Below, in pieces: positions 48,085-58,821 of a stretch of DNA of 64,000 nucleotides; the stretch's first letter is position 1; every line of letters begins with the position of its first letter. The translations under genes and the position numbers were made by a program. Source of the DNA: Scleroderma bovista (lineage: Eukaryota > Basidiomycota > Agaricomycetes > Boletales > Sclerodermataceae); NCBI GenBank assembly GCA_037178675.1, contig JAYMGJ010000475.1, forward strand, positions 26,060-90,059. Direction: 5' to 3'. The notes below the pieces were generated by a model. The model saw nothing but the letters and a program-made list of their open reading frames with translations. It did no database searches and was not told where the DNA came from.

Positions 48085-48426
48085 TCACTCGGACGCCAAC
48101 GCGATAATATTTACTTTTTCCCGCCTTTGTTGCGATGCCGATGTATCAATTTCATGGGCCATTCGCGTTCCGCATTGTTCCTCGATGACGGTGTTCTTCG
48201 CTTGGAGTTTGCGGTAGGGAGCGTCCTTGCACGAGCCATCCAGCCCCAGGCAGGGAGGACAACTTGAGTCAAGTTTCCTGATATGGTAAGTCTGGGTGAC
48301 TCGTCACTCCGCTGTCCATTGTTTTCCTCCGTTTTGGTGTCCTCCACAATAATGACCTGACTGTCCCCAAACATAAAGCTCGACACGCTCACTCCTCTGT
48401 ATCAGTATTCTGTCTCTCCCACCCAT
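48085..48426 (-). CDS. Small Cys-containing protein, unrecognised (tentative)
   Basis: Exon 48426-48362 (MGGRDRILIQRSERVELYV) joins over an 84-nt intron (donor GTCAGG, acceptor ATATCAG) to 48277-48085, giving 85 residues. The second exon reads KLDSSCPPCLGLDGSCKDAP, then YRKLQAKNTVIEEQC, with a CxxC and two more cysteines, and ends IIALASE. Such a conserved-looking cysteine pattern suggests a real metal-binding or redox peptide. A competing reading, a single 93-codon frame over 48392-48111, would give a basic protein instead. The ATG lies only 29 bp from the divergent gene's ATG, which makes the first exon doubtful. Confidence 0.35.
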
Positions 48427-48455
48427 TGTCTGCGCCAACCGCCTTTCCTGCCACA

Positions 48456-49245
48456 ATGCCGGACATCGCATCCCCCTCTCCTCGTCGCGCTTGCTCATCA
48501 AACACGTTGCAACTACCTGAGATGTTATCGCAGAACCAACAGCCCATCCAGAGCCCTCATTATTCCTTGGTGTGTACCGTCGATGTGCCAGACTGCTCCA
48601 TCTCATACCCTCTCCAGCCACCCCCCTCCGCCCGCACCTTTGTAGCACCACCACGTCTCTCATCCCCCTTTACACTCCGAGAATCCCCTTATATCACTAT
48701 CGTACGTGTCGCACCCGATAATCGATTCCTCATCTCTTATCAGTCTTTGACAGAAATCACCAACGCCTTGCAACGGCTCATTGAAGAGAAGGGGCACCCC
48801 CCGCGTCTCCCGTGCAGCAAGGCGCCGTCTCCTCCTGCCTCGTATCGACTGCCCCTTTGATTCTTTCAGACGGCCAACCATCTTCGATCAGCTTCCATGG
48901 ATCGGCACCTTGGACGTGCCCCAGAGCCAAGGGTGGGATGTTGCGGACCTCTCCCAGATACCCCTAAAGGACGACTTCTTCTCATCTCCCCCCGCCTCTG
49001 GGCCTGTCCGTCACAGAAAGACATCCCTGCGCTCAAACCCACTAGCGTCAGCGCCTGCTAACCCAGGTCCTGATTCCTTTTCTCCGCAGCTCTTTCCCTT
49101 TCATGATGGCGCCAAATGTCCAAAGACTCCACCGCCTCGCGTTCCATTTGATCCCAGTCGTGTCACTTTCCACAATCTTATGCCTGTTTTCCCACACGGC
49201 GTCAATCCGTACACACCGATCTTGACACGTCCTGACTCGGATTGA
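48456..49245 (+). CDS. Unrecognised 243-residue protein, Pro/Ser rich
   Basis: Exons 48456-48811 and 48870-49245 join across a 58-nt intron (GTGCAG...TTTCAG) in frame. The N-terminal part is Ser/Pro rich; then comes a folded-looking block SPYITIVRVAPDNRFLISYQ, SLTEITNALQRLIEEKG and RPTIFDQLPWIGTLDVPQSQ. The C-terminus is low-complexity Pro/Phe/Asp. No known domain is recognised. A homologous frame across the intron and a single good ATG (48456) support a genuine gene. Function unknown. Confidence 0.6.
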
Positions 49246-50226
49246 CCGCCACCGACTCCTTTCTGAGCTATTATCCCCTCGCCCCAACAACCCAGTTTTA
49301 GCAACGACTCTTTCGGCGCGAGGTACCGCTTGTCTCCGCACTGTACAACGCTCGACATGCCAACGAGCCAATTTAGCATCATCTTGACGACAATGTACTT
49401 CAGTACCAAATCTGCACACAATTCTTCTCATCCACTGCACACCATTCTTATCTATTTTGTTGCCACGGACCATGCCGTTTGGCCTGGATGCTATCGACGC
49501 TTGCTATCGTTACTACCCTTTGCACTTCCTTTCCGGTATCCTAGCTGATGCTCACATCTTGCAGTCTTCCTTTACCAATCTTCGACTGATCTGTCGCCGT
49601 ATCCTTATTATCGATGACCATGTTTCCATATCGCAAGTTCTTGCTATGCTTACCGTTACTTCCAACATATATAGTCGCTCTTTGCGACCTACGAATATCA
49701 ATACTTAGCTTACCTATATGGTCCCTGTTGACATGTCCCCCCTGAAATGTATCCGCGCAGCAACCAATAACATGGATCTCCACCACATTCCCAAGCCAAG
49801 TCAATTCATTGTTGGAGTGACGGGTCAAGCTCAAGGTCTATTGGCAGAAGCTTGTCTGGCAGTTCAACGTCCAGGACATCAATGATGGGGGTGTTGGGCG
49901 GGATTGGATTCTGCGGCTCGTCATGGTGTGTTCTGGGTAAGGGGACTTGTCCTTGTTTTGGTCCTATGCTTCCGCCCCTATTTCAACTCGCAATGATTCC
50001 AGAAGGATGCCTTTGAGGTCCCCGTATTTGTGTGCTATGACCGTGCTCGCATACCGTAGACCCTGCCAACAACACCGATGGTTTACATCCAATGGCTCCC
50101 CACGCTATGCCGAGATCACGTGTTGCAATCACGTGATTGCTACTGTACAGTTCTTATCAACACTGTCCCACACATCATCTCTGTGAAGCTTGTACGCCAG
50201 ACTCGACCATATTTCTTGATCTCACA
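49246..50226. other. Intergenic region with a possible minus-strand gene
   Basis: Nearly 1 kb between two plus-strand genes. The first half shows nothing. The second half has the minus-strand coding-like frames described separately at 49806-50060. The last part, including two CACGTG-related motifs (CACGTG at about 50117 and CACGTGAT at about 50131), is the promoter of RPS21; CACGTG E-boxes are plausible regulators of a ribosomal-protein gene. Confidence 0.4.
49806..50060 (-). CDS. Possible small minus-strand gene, structure unresolved
   Basis: Two frames on the minus strand look coding but do not join simply. One, ending near 49964, reads [20 protein letters not shown] then [12 protein letters not shown] after a good 3' splice site TTGGCAG. 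The other, ending at TGA 49806-49808, reads [17 protein letters not shown] then [20 protein letters not shown]. Either one is an exon end and the other an accidental reading, or an intron/frameshift separates them. No ATG could be assigned and no family is recognised. Confidence 0.25.
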
Positions 50227-50654
50227 ATGGAAAACGATCAGGTGTGTGTTCAAACATGAGATCACTCAGGACTGTCAGCTAAACAGAAGTAACAGGGTGT
50301 CCTTGTCGACCTCTACGTCCCTCGCAAATGCTCGGCCACAAGTATGTTGTTGCGAAGGAAATGTATTGCGAGGCATTAACTTGTTCCCAGACCGCTTGAT
50401 TACTTCCAAGGACCATGCATCGGTCCAAATTAACATTGCTGATGTTGATGCCAACGGTCGTGCACTCCAGACCCACACCTCGTTTGCACTCTGTGGCCAA
50501 GTGCGCTCACAAGGAGAGAGTGATGACTCTCTGAACCGACTAGCCACCAAGGCGGGCAGTACGTGTCTCTTTCCTTAGTCGTGGAGAATTGGTTCTCATA
50601 CGCTTTTCTCGTCGCATTGCAGTGCTCCGGAATGTGTGGTCATACCAAAAATAA
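50227..50654 (+). CDS. RPS21: 40S ribosomal protein S21 (eS21)
   Basis: A small eukaryote-specific 40S protein. Four exons: 50227-50241 (MENDQ), 50296-50341 ([15 protein letters not shown] plus A), 50391-50558 ([20 protein letters not shown] to RLATKAG plus A) and 50623-50654 ([10 protein letters not shown]). The total is 86 residues, the exact family size. Short first exon and intron-rich structure are typical of fungal ribosomal-protein genes. Confidence 0.96.
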
Positions 50655-51038
50655 ACAGTGTTTACTAGATCATTCTCGTCTCTTTTATTCATGCTGTATA
50701 ACGATCAAGTAAACCCGACACATGCAAGTGTAAGTTGAGTGAAACTTGACAATGGCACGAGAGAATACCCGCCGAGACAATAATTGGAGTGTGCCCAGCC
50801 ACAAAGCATACGTAGTTACTCGGTTGCTGAGTCAAAGACATGGAGTACTTAGAGACTTGCCACCCGCAGCCTTGAAAACACCACCGTTGTTCCATACTAC
50901 TCAGACTTGTTCCATGTCTGGGACCAAGTCTCACTGTCCGTCGTTATCCAACGGGTCTCTCTGGACGACCTCAGTAAGTGGTTTGTGCCTCTTCGAACAT
51001 GCAACCGCATAGCCCCTCTCCTCTTGCAGTCGGATTCT
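50655..51038. other. Intergenic region before the RabGAP gene
   Basis: About 380 bp. The frame of the RabGAP gene extends upstream of its ATG only from a TTG codon. No other feature is recognised; promoter and 5' UTR are assumed. Confidence 0.4.
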
Positions 51039-54010
51039 ATGGTCGAAATAAACCATATCTGCAGTGGCCGCGGCGACGACAACTCGTTGTCTGCCTCAGT
51101 ATTAGAGGAAAGTAAATACAGGTTACTCTATAGCAAGTCCAAGGTCTACGTCTACCCCACAACCTATGCCAGGGACAACATCCCGGGCTTCATAGCTCTC
51201 GTTAAGCGTGTATGTCCCTTCCGGCGCACCCGATGCACCCCGATTACTCACCATCAATCCAGGAGGCAGTCAATCCAACGTATCTGCTTGCGTGGATACC
51301 CGAGAGCCTACTCAACGAGAGAGGTACAGAGGAGTGGGATAAGTTCGTAAAGACCGAGGACAGAACGAACTTGGAAGACGAGGATGAAGGTCCCCAGTCT
51401 GGTTCATTTCTTTCATTGTCATCGCTGATCCCCAGCTCAGATGCAGTCCTGATCGATCTCCCTACGTCGAGAGCGGAATCATACGCATTCTCGGTGCCAT
51501 TGACATCCATATATTCGTTGTCAGTGCACCCCCCAACCCTCTCATCATGGTGTAGGTTTACCTGCTCCTCCAAACATTCTACCGTTAATACCACTCATTG
51601 AGACAGACGGAACGATGGTTGTTAACCTTATAAACGGTTCGACCCTTCCAACATTGCACTTCCATGACGACGAATCGTTATCGACGACGCTTCCGTCGCA
51701 TCGTGGCAGGAGGAAGTCTTCTAGTTCATATCCTCCTACACCTTCTTCAAATTCTCGTCCCTCTGTCTCTTGGGGTGGCGAAGACTTGTTGTCACGCCTG
51801 AAAAGTTACGCCCACATCCTACGTTCTATCCTACAATCATCCCTATACCTTGTGGATCCTTCCAAAGCTGACATAGAGACACATACGACACAGATCTTCG
51901 ACGATGATGCGGTAGACGACATCCTGGCCAGATCATCTTATGCCAACTCCCATTCTCCTGTTCCTGCACATCGTCGACCTCGCCCTCTGTCCAGCCCGGC
52001 AACAAACACGTCTAACCCTTATTCTGGCCGATCGTCTGTGTTGCACCGTTCGCTTTACCCGCCTTCAATCTCTACAACACAGAATACATCCCAGGCGCGC
52101 ATGGCCCTCCTGCAGTCGTTCTCTAACATCACCCGAGCTACGCGCCATGCTGCACAGAACATCCTCTCTCACCCGCTTGCAAAGCCAATCGTACCTCACC
52201 TCCCTGATCCTGTCAAGTCCCTTGTTAATGCCAACGGCGAATGGCAGTGGGGCAGTTGGGTAGAGAAAAGTGGTGTAGGGGAATTCGAGAGTGCCCGGGT
52301 CTACCTTGCTCGGTGGGCGCGTATAGTTGCCGAGGAAGGAGATCGGGCGCGCAGAAAGGAAGCACAGGCACTTTCTGCTTCGTCTTCCGACTTGGAAGAG
52401 GAGTCGTCATCGTTGGGTGTATTCGAGCTGCTGCATTCGACAATCAACTTGCCAACGCCAAAGACATCTAGGGAGCCCCGGAATCCTGTCGATGAGAAGA
52501 CCTGGGAAAGTTGGTTCGATGATGAAGGCAGGCCAACAGTGAGGATGGAGGTAATGAAGAGGGAAGTATTTAGGAGGGGCATTGATCCTGCTGGAGATTT
52601 GAGGAAGAAGATCTGGCCGTTCCTCCTTGGCGTTCACGAATGGGACATTGATGCCAAAGAGCGCAACAGGAAATGGGAAGCAAAGAGGTTTGTGTAACTT
52701 TGTCCTATACTGTTACTATTCTCTGACTGATACCCATAGGAAACGTTACCACGAGATTAAAAGCGAGTGGTGTGGCGTCCCAGAGGTGTTCGATCGACCT
52801 GATGTGCTTGAAGAACGACATCGGATAGACGTTGATTGCCGTCGTACAGACCGTACACATCCACTTTTCTGTACAGTCTCTTCAGGAGAAGCGCAGGACC
52901 TTCAATACTTCTCCATCATCTCTCCGCTAAGCGACATTGGTGCGCAATCACCGAGCAACGAGCACATAGATCGGATGGGCGGCGTGTTGCTCACTTACAA
53001 CTTTTATGATAAAGACCTCGGTAAGCCGACGTATACCCCTTTATATCGTCATGTTTCGACAGCAAGAAAATGCAGGGTATGTACAAGGCATGTCTGATCT
53101 CTGCGCGCCGCTGTACGTGGTGATGGGCACAGAGGAGGAGTCAACGTTCTGGTGCTTCGTGGAAGTAATGCACCGCATGGTATGTTTTCTCGTAAGTTGG
53201 CGAAGCTTGATCACATCTTCTCTATAGGGCCAGAACTTCCTCCGTGACCAAAGTGGCATGAAGAAGCAATTATCGACGTTGCAGGAGCTCATCAGTGTCT
53301 TGGACCCTGAGCTTTTCCGTCATCTCGGTGCGGCTCATCTCTTCGTATTTGCTAACGACCTTCATCGTTTACCCGTTCTGTTTACGACAGAGAAAACGGA
53401 CGGGTTGAACCTCTTCTTCTGCTTCCGGTGCGATCCAATCTCGTGTCGAGCTCTTCTCTAGCTGATGTTGTCTTAGTTGGGTTCTCATCGCATTCAAGCG
53501 CGAGTTCCCATTCGATGATGTCCTTCGGCTTTGGGAGGTATTTTGGACAGACTACTATAGCAACGACTTCGTGCTGTTCGTAGCGTTGGCGGTCCTCGAG
53601 TCTCATCGGGACATGATTATACGATATCTACTAGAGGTATGTGATCATTGGATCCCGTTCAGACTTGCCTAACATTACCCCTCGTCTTCAGTTTGACGAG
53701 ATATTGAAAGTGAGTCTGTGCCCTCGTGGTTCGCGGTGATATTTATGCGTCATTTTAGTATTGCAACGAGCTCAGCATGACCATCGAGCTAGACTCCACC
53801 CTTGCACAAGCTGAAGTCCTATTCCTCTCTTATGCGCAACTTGTCGCGGATATCGACCGGCGGATGGCAGAAGGCCAGAGCCAGTCTTCTTCGTCTGTGC
53901 GCCGCCGCGGCAGTTCGACGCCTACTCCAAGTGGCGACCCGGCAAGACCCAAGGTAATGTTGCCAATACTGAGTGAGAGCTTGAGGGAGTTGTTGAGAGC
54001 GGGACGATGA
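51039..54010 (+). CDS. GYP7: Gyp7/TBC1D15-type Rab GTPase-activating protein
   Basis: TBC-domain RabGAPs inactivate Ypt/Rab GTPases; the Gyp7 group acts on Ypt7/Rab7 at vacuole or late-endosome membranes. The N-terminal region (RLLYSKSKVYVYPTTYARDN, IPGFIALVKR, TYLLAWIPESLLN) is the Gyp7 DUF3548-like domain. The TBC domain begins near GIDPAGDLRKKIWPFLLGVH. Both catalytic fingers are present: the Arg finger in HRIDVDCRRTDRTHP (IxxDxxR) and the Gln finger in YVQGMSDLCAPLYV (YxQ). Introns are short and numerous, and a Ser-rich linker separates the domains. Start 51039 is the first ATG; stop TGA at 54008-54010. About 850 residues. Confidence 0.9.
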
Positions 54011-54280
54011 ATTCACGGACGCTTGTTCATGGATACAATGTAACTGGACGATTTTGTATCTTGAATTATAACGAACCCAATAATGTAGTTTTACCACCGG
54101 AGCTGACTTCCTTTTGAGTCTTCCTCGACCCCTATTTACATAACCAACGGTGTTCTTTGAACTCATCTTGGGGCATCGCGTAGTGGAAACTACATAATTT
54201 GGCCAAATGCGAGGTGGAGGCCCAGACTTGGAGCGGACGTTGTTCAGCCCCGTCGGATCTTCGTGCCCCGCCGTTTCTTC

Positions 54281-55187
54281 ATGGCAGAGTTGACGGTGCT
54301 ACGGTCGTACGCACAGCGGGGAAGGCCCGAAACGCTGCCTCCCTCGATTCTGTTCAACCACACCGAGACGTGTCTTACCGTCTATGACGCGTTTCCAAAG
54401 GCGATTTTCCATTTCTTGGTGCTTCCACGCATCAGACCTCCACTAGACGCAGAGGAACTCACCAATCTCCGCACGTTACTCAAATCCGACAAGAAGAGGG
54501 CAAAAGCCGTCTTGAAGGAATTGAGTAATGAGGCGGACAGTGTCAAGAAGATGATTCAAGAGGAAATGCTGAGTCGATACGGCTTTCAATGGGAGATCTG
54601 GATGGGGTTCCATCCTGTCCCTAGCATGCAGTAGGCATTTTCGCTACGACTTGTCTTGCCGTCGATGCCAACCCAAGTTTACAGACACTTGCACCTTCAC
54701 ATTATTTCCAGCGACCTGTGTTCAGAAAAGTTGAAGAATAAGAAGCACTATAACTCGTTCCACCCTGAGCTTGGATTCTTTCTTCACCTGAGTGATGTCT
54801 TGTCATGGTTTGAAGCGGATTCATCCTTCTTTGAGATGGTGCGCACTCCTCTAGGCTGTTCGTTGATTTTTCTCCATTTTTATTTCTTGCGGACATTCGC
54901 AGAAATCCGAACTCAAGGCAAGGGATTACGAGCCTTTCCTCAAAGACGACCTTGCCTGCTGGAAGTGCGGAAGGGCCATGAAAAACATGCCGACACTGAA
55001 AGCGCATCTGCAGACAGAGTGGCGCGACGAAGCACGCAAGGAGAAAGCCAGGATCGCGAGAAAACGCAAATTTGAGGAGTCGCAGCCTAACCAACCTGGT
55101 TCTTCTCAGGGGGATGGTGACAACGGAGAGGAACGCCCTGCAAAGAGATCCCCTGCATTATCGGCCGACGAGCCTGTCAAACCTTGA
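54281..55187 (+). CDS. HNT3: Aprataxin-like DNA 5'-AMP hydrolase (Hnt3)
   Basis: Aprataxin removes AMP from abortive DNA-ligation ends in the nucleus. MAELTVLRSYAQ leads to FHFLVLPRIRPPL and the HIT catalytic motif HLHLHIIS (HxHxH), reached across an intron after SMQ. It then has LKNKKHYNSFHPELGFFLHL. The C-terminal zinc finger is CWKC...AHLQTEW, the fungal C2HE form. A basic tail with KKEKARIARKRKFEE-like sequence may bind DNA or serve as an NLS. Two introns. Start 54281 is the first ATG in frame. Confidence 0.9.
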
Positions 55188-55894
55188 AGCACTCGACACT
55201 TGCTCGTCATGTACGTTCTATGGTGGTTACCAAGGATGGGATCATCGATTTTTGCTCTGATAGCACAATGATTAGGCTAATTTGTTTTCACCTTCGCCGT
55301 TTACCCTTCCTGCTTGACGTCATAATTAAAGAGGCCTAGCCTGGACTGCACCCCCGTGTGTCATATATCACAACAGCGTCATGAACCGATAACTGAGTTG
55401 TCGCTGATACCGCGAATGTCTAGAACGTCCGTGGGGTTTATCACGCCCCGGTACCTCCCCCTTGTGGAAATGAATCCAACTGGTCCCGTTGGATAAGCTC
55501 CAAGCTATCATAGAGCCTCCGCCATCTTGAGTCATCGGGCTGCCAAGCTGTACCTTACTAGTTCAGACGTGAGTTAGCCTATGTATGTATAGGTGTAACC
55601 AAAAACCGGGTTACTATTACATTGTCACCCTGTCCCCGGATCTTTCCTCGGCTGGATCTAGCAAACGCTGGGAGGCCTCGAGGAGTCTCTATCCTCAGAC
55701 ATAGCCTGGAACAAGGTCTGGGCAGTCGAGACTGGTCGGCGATCATGCCATCAGAGGCTGTAGCGTGGCATTCCTGGTCATATTCATGCTGAGTGAGTCA
55801 CATTTACAAACGGAGCCATCAGAAAGATAGGCTATCTATGGGGGCTTCAACAGCAATCTCTATGCAATTGCTGTATGACATCTAATGCGGGGGA
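55188..55894. other. 3' intergenic region between HNT3 and the oxidoreductase
   Basis: About 700 bp between convergent genes. The only structure noticed is a perfect 7-bp hairpin at about 55473-55493 (ATCCAAC, 7-nt loop, GTTGGAT). No gene is recognised. Confidence 0.4.
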
Positions 55895-56188
55895 TCAAGC
55901 TTCACTCTCTTCGGAAACGGCTTCTTCGACAACTGTTGCGGTTGCCCCTTTCATGGCCAAAGTTGCAGCGCGCGAACGCTCGCTGGCCTCACGAATGGCC
56001 CACGTGAACTCATATGTTTTACAGGCGTCTGCATGAAACGTCAACATCAATTGCATTTACATAACCGGAAACGCTTCCGTACCTTCATAGGTACTCAGAA
56101 TTTGTGCCGCCTCGGGGTTTTCCTCGATATCCTCGATGATATCAATCCAGTTGGAAACCTGATAACATGGGTTAGTTCCGGATCTCTG

Positions 56189-56238
<50 letters not shown>

Positions 56239-57657
56239 ACGAACCTCCGAGAAGAATGGGTCATCATCGGGGAAAGTGAATGATTGTTCGTAATCATCCC
56301 CAGGTTTGCGCACATACAGGACCGGCTGTACGTAGGGGTTAACAAGCCTGGAACACTGCTTTTAGCAACACGTCATGCGGGGAGAAAAGGTGGAGCAGAC
56401 TTCAGGGAGTAGCCGTCTGCATGGACTTCCAATTCGCAACTGTAATTGCGGCCCTGGAGGGTAACAGCATGCACCAGGCTTCCCACAGCCCCGGAGTCAT
56501 ATTTCCTAAGAAAGTAACGTGTTTAGGAAAGGTACCACCAAGCAGAGGAGAAATCAAACCAAGAGGCAGCGGTGACGCGCGGGATCCTGTTCTCAGGGGC
56601 AATCTTGTCTTCATCTACATTCATTTTGGAAAGATGGCCTGCCTCCTCGTCCCATTCGAGCGAGTGGGCGGTGACACTGGAGATGTCGACTTCGCCGCCA
56701 AAGTAACGGGAGAGGTCACAGAAATGGGTTCCCTGTTCAACGATAGGACCAGCGCTGAACCAGCCGCATCAATCCAGTCATCGCTATTGATGTAGGGCAA
56801 AGCTTACCTCTTCGACTTGTCCCACCAGTCAGGCTTGGCAATCGACTCATAGGCACAAGCATATCGGGCGATGGTGGCCATGACGATAAGATTATTTTCT
56901 TCAATGATCTGTTTCATCTTTTGAACGGCCTTGAGATACCTGAGCATGTATCTGCATATCGGGCCGATCAGTTAGGCTAAACCGGAGTGACATTGTGACC
57001 GGCTCACCCTACGGAACAGATCGAATTGCTATCCGAGATAAGTTTAGCGATCTTGAATGTCTCGTCGATCTCAACTTTGAGGCCAGTGGCAATAGGTTTC
57101 TCGATAAACATGGCGACACCGGGGAAATACTTCATGATCTGCATTTCGATATCGCGACCGGGTTGTTGCGTGCCACGGAACATGGGAGGGCTTCCGACGA
57201 CAACGGCCCGGGGACGCTCCTTCTCGGTCATGTGCTTGACAAAATCTTCTAATGTCTTATAAACACGCGTATTCTGGTACGCGGAGACGACAAAGGAGTC
57301 GCATTTCTTCTTGAGGACGGCATTTGCACGCTCAGTAGCGGGATCGATAATGGCAACGACCTTGAGACGCAAACCGAGTTTACTGAGAGAAAGACGTGGA
57401 GGAGCATATCAGAGAAGATCATAGGGGACTGACTGTTCAAATCGGAAAGAGTGATTCCATGGGCCTTCGTCCGAACCTGGGGGGTGTGGATTCGGATGTG
57501 GTGCAGGGGAATTTAGGACTGCGCATACCAAACATGATGTTCCCAGCGCCAATGAAGACGACATTGAAGTTGTCGGTACCTCCGACATGGGTGGTCCTGT
57601 TTCAACGAATCAGCACACCATTCGTTGGCTCGCCGAGAAAGAGACCGACTTGTCCAT
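55895..57657 (-). CDS. Gfo/Idh/MocA-family NAD(P)-dependent oxidoreductase
   Basis: A Rossmann-fold sugar or sugar-acid dehydrogenase family. The nucleotide-binding start VVFIGAGNIMFG joins over an intron to SDEGPWNHSFRFEH and, over another, to KLGLRLKVVAIIDPATERA. The EKP motif is in MFIEKPIATGLKVE; the catalytic region is YMLRYLKAVQKMKQ and GPIVEQGTHFCDLSRYFGG. It ends near TATVVEEAVSEESEA. Start by splicing: a 53-nt intron (GTCGGT...AAACAG) joins M-D-K at 57657 to THVGGTDNFN. A 48-nt homopolymer sits in the intron at 56159-56244. It resembles D-galacturonate reductase-like proteins but the substrate is inference. Confidence 0.82.
56189..56236. repeat. Poly(A)48 tract in an intron
   Basis: Forty-eight consecutive A on the plus strand, T on the coding strand. 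It lies within an 86-nt intron of the oxidoreductase gene, just upstream of two possible 3' splice sites. It is the longest homopolymer in the window; true length may differ from the assembly. Confidence 0.95.
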
Positions 57658-58188
57658 CGGGACCAGCCTGGATGGATCGATGGAGGGTCTCCTGGACGAG
57701 AAACCAGACGAGTAGCCTGATCCGCGCCTGTCTCTCCCTTTCTGGAGCTCGGATCCTCTCCGCACTGGCGGGGGTTTGGTGGGGGTCATCCCCAGAGTCG
57801 CTGAGAACCTGCGTGTGTTCGACATGGGGGTGTACTACGGGAGAGAGATGGGACGGTGCTAACGCCGACATTCGTCTGCTTTTATCTGGCGGGGGTCAAG
57901 TGACCCTGTTGTTCCGACCGGACAACCGTGTCCGCCAGGTTTGCATCCGTCTCCGTCCAACCATACCAAGTAAATGCAAATGTACAAGGTTCATCGATCT
58001 CAGGTGACAGTGGTAAGACAGGAATTAGAAATGTGACAAGCAGTCGTATCCAAGAAATAAAATACTTGGGTATCAGATCTACGAAAGCGTCCACAGACGT
58101 GTTTGAGGGCCCACTGAAAGACTGGAAAAAACACATTGGAGGGGTATCAAGTGTGCGCAAGAGTGGTCTATCATGAATGCTGGGCGGG

Positions 58189-58655
58189 CTAGTTTGGTTG
58201 CTGCTGCTGCTGCTTTTGCATCCTGTCTAATTCCCGACGCCTCCGTTCTGCGGCCTCCAGCCGCTCGGACATTGCTCTCAGTTCCTCTTTCAACTTCTCG
58301 TGCTCCTGTGTTAGCTTAAGAACATTACTTGCCCGCTTCTGCACTCTCTCGACGCTGCGAGGTACCGTGACCGCTTGTCCCCTAAGAAGCGACTGATCCG
58401 ACTTGATCACACTTACTGCGAGGGAGGGTCGCTTGGAGGGCCCATGATAGATTCGACAGAGAATCCTAGGTCCAGGTCCAGCTTTGCCTTGGGGATCTCT
58501 GGCAGTGGCGACGGAGATGGAGAACGAGATGGGTTGTTTGAGGATGGAGACAGGCGGTTGGCATGAATCCTGTAACGCGTTTCGGGTGAGTTCTTCTTTG
58601 CATGGCATGAGGTGAGATCGCACATTGGGCTGGCCAGCTGAGGGGGCGCGTTCAT
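58189..58655 (-). CDS. Small coiled-coil protein with poly-Gln tail, unrecognised
   Basis: Two exons join over a 36-nt intron starting GTAAGT and ending CTTAG. The N-terminal part is disordered Ser/Pro (SPSSNNPSRSPSPSPLPEIP, then LDLDLGFSVESIMGPP). The C-terminal part is basic then helical: VPRSVERVQKRASNVLKLTQ, EHEKLKEELRAMSERLEAAE, RRRRELDRMQK with a CAG-encoded QQQQQPN end. The heptad leucines suggest a dimerising coiled coil; there is no full bZIP basic region. ATG at 58655; an upstream extension begins with GTG only. About 140 residues. Divergent from the next gene by 166 bp. Function unknown. Confidence 0.65.
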
Positions 58656-58821
58656 GGTGACGAGGCAGGAGGATGGTTGTGGTATGGAAACAAGAGAGAG
58701 GAATGAGTTTTCCACGTTCTTTAAATGGCAGCAGCGATCGGTTAATTACTGTGTCATTGGGTCGTTTTAGCTTCCCTCCTTTCATTCCTCACCACTGCCC
58801 TCGAGCTGCTCCTGTCTCACC

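Noticed and set aside
56033..56293. Plus-strand frame with a long poly-lysine run
   Set aside because: The lysines are the A48 homopolymer in an intron of the minus-strand oxidoreductase; there is no independent gene.
57602..57871. Minus-strand 89-codon frame upstream of the oxidoreductase
   Set aside because: It begins with ATG but cannot be joined to the conserved Rossmann exon in frame; a 53-nt intron from the ATG at 57657 explains the start better.
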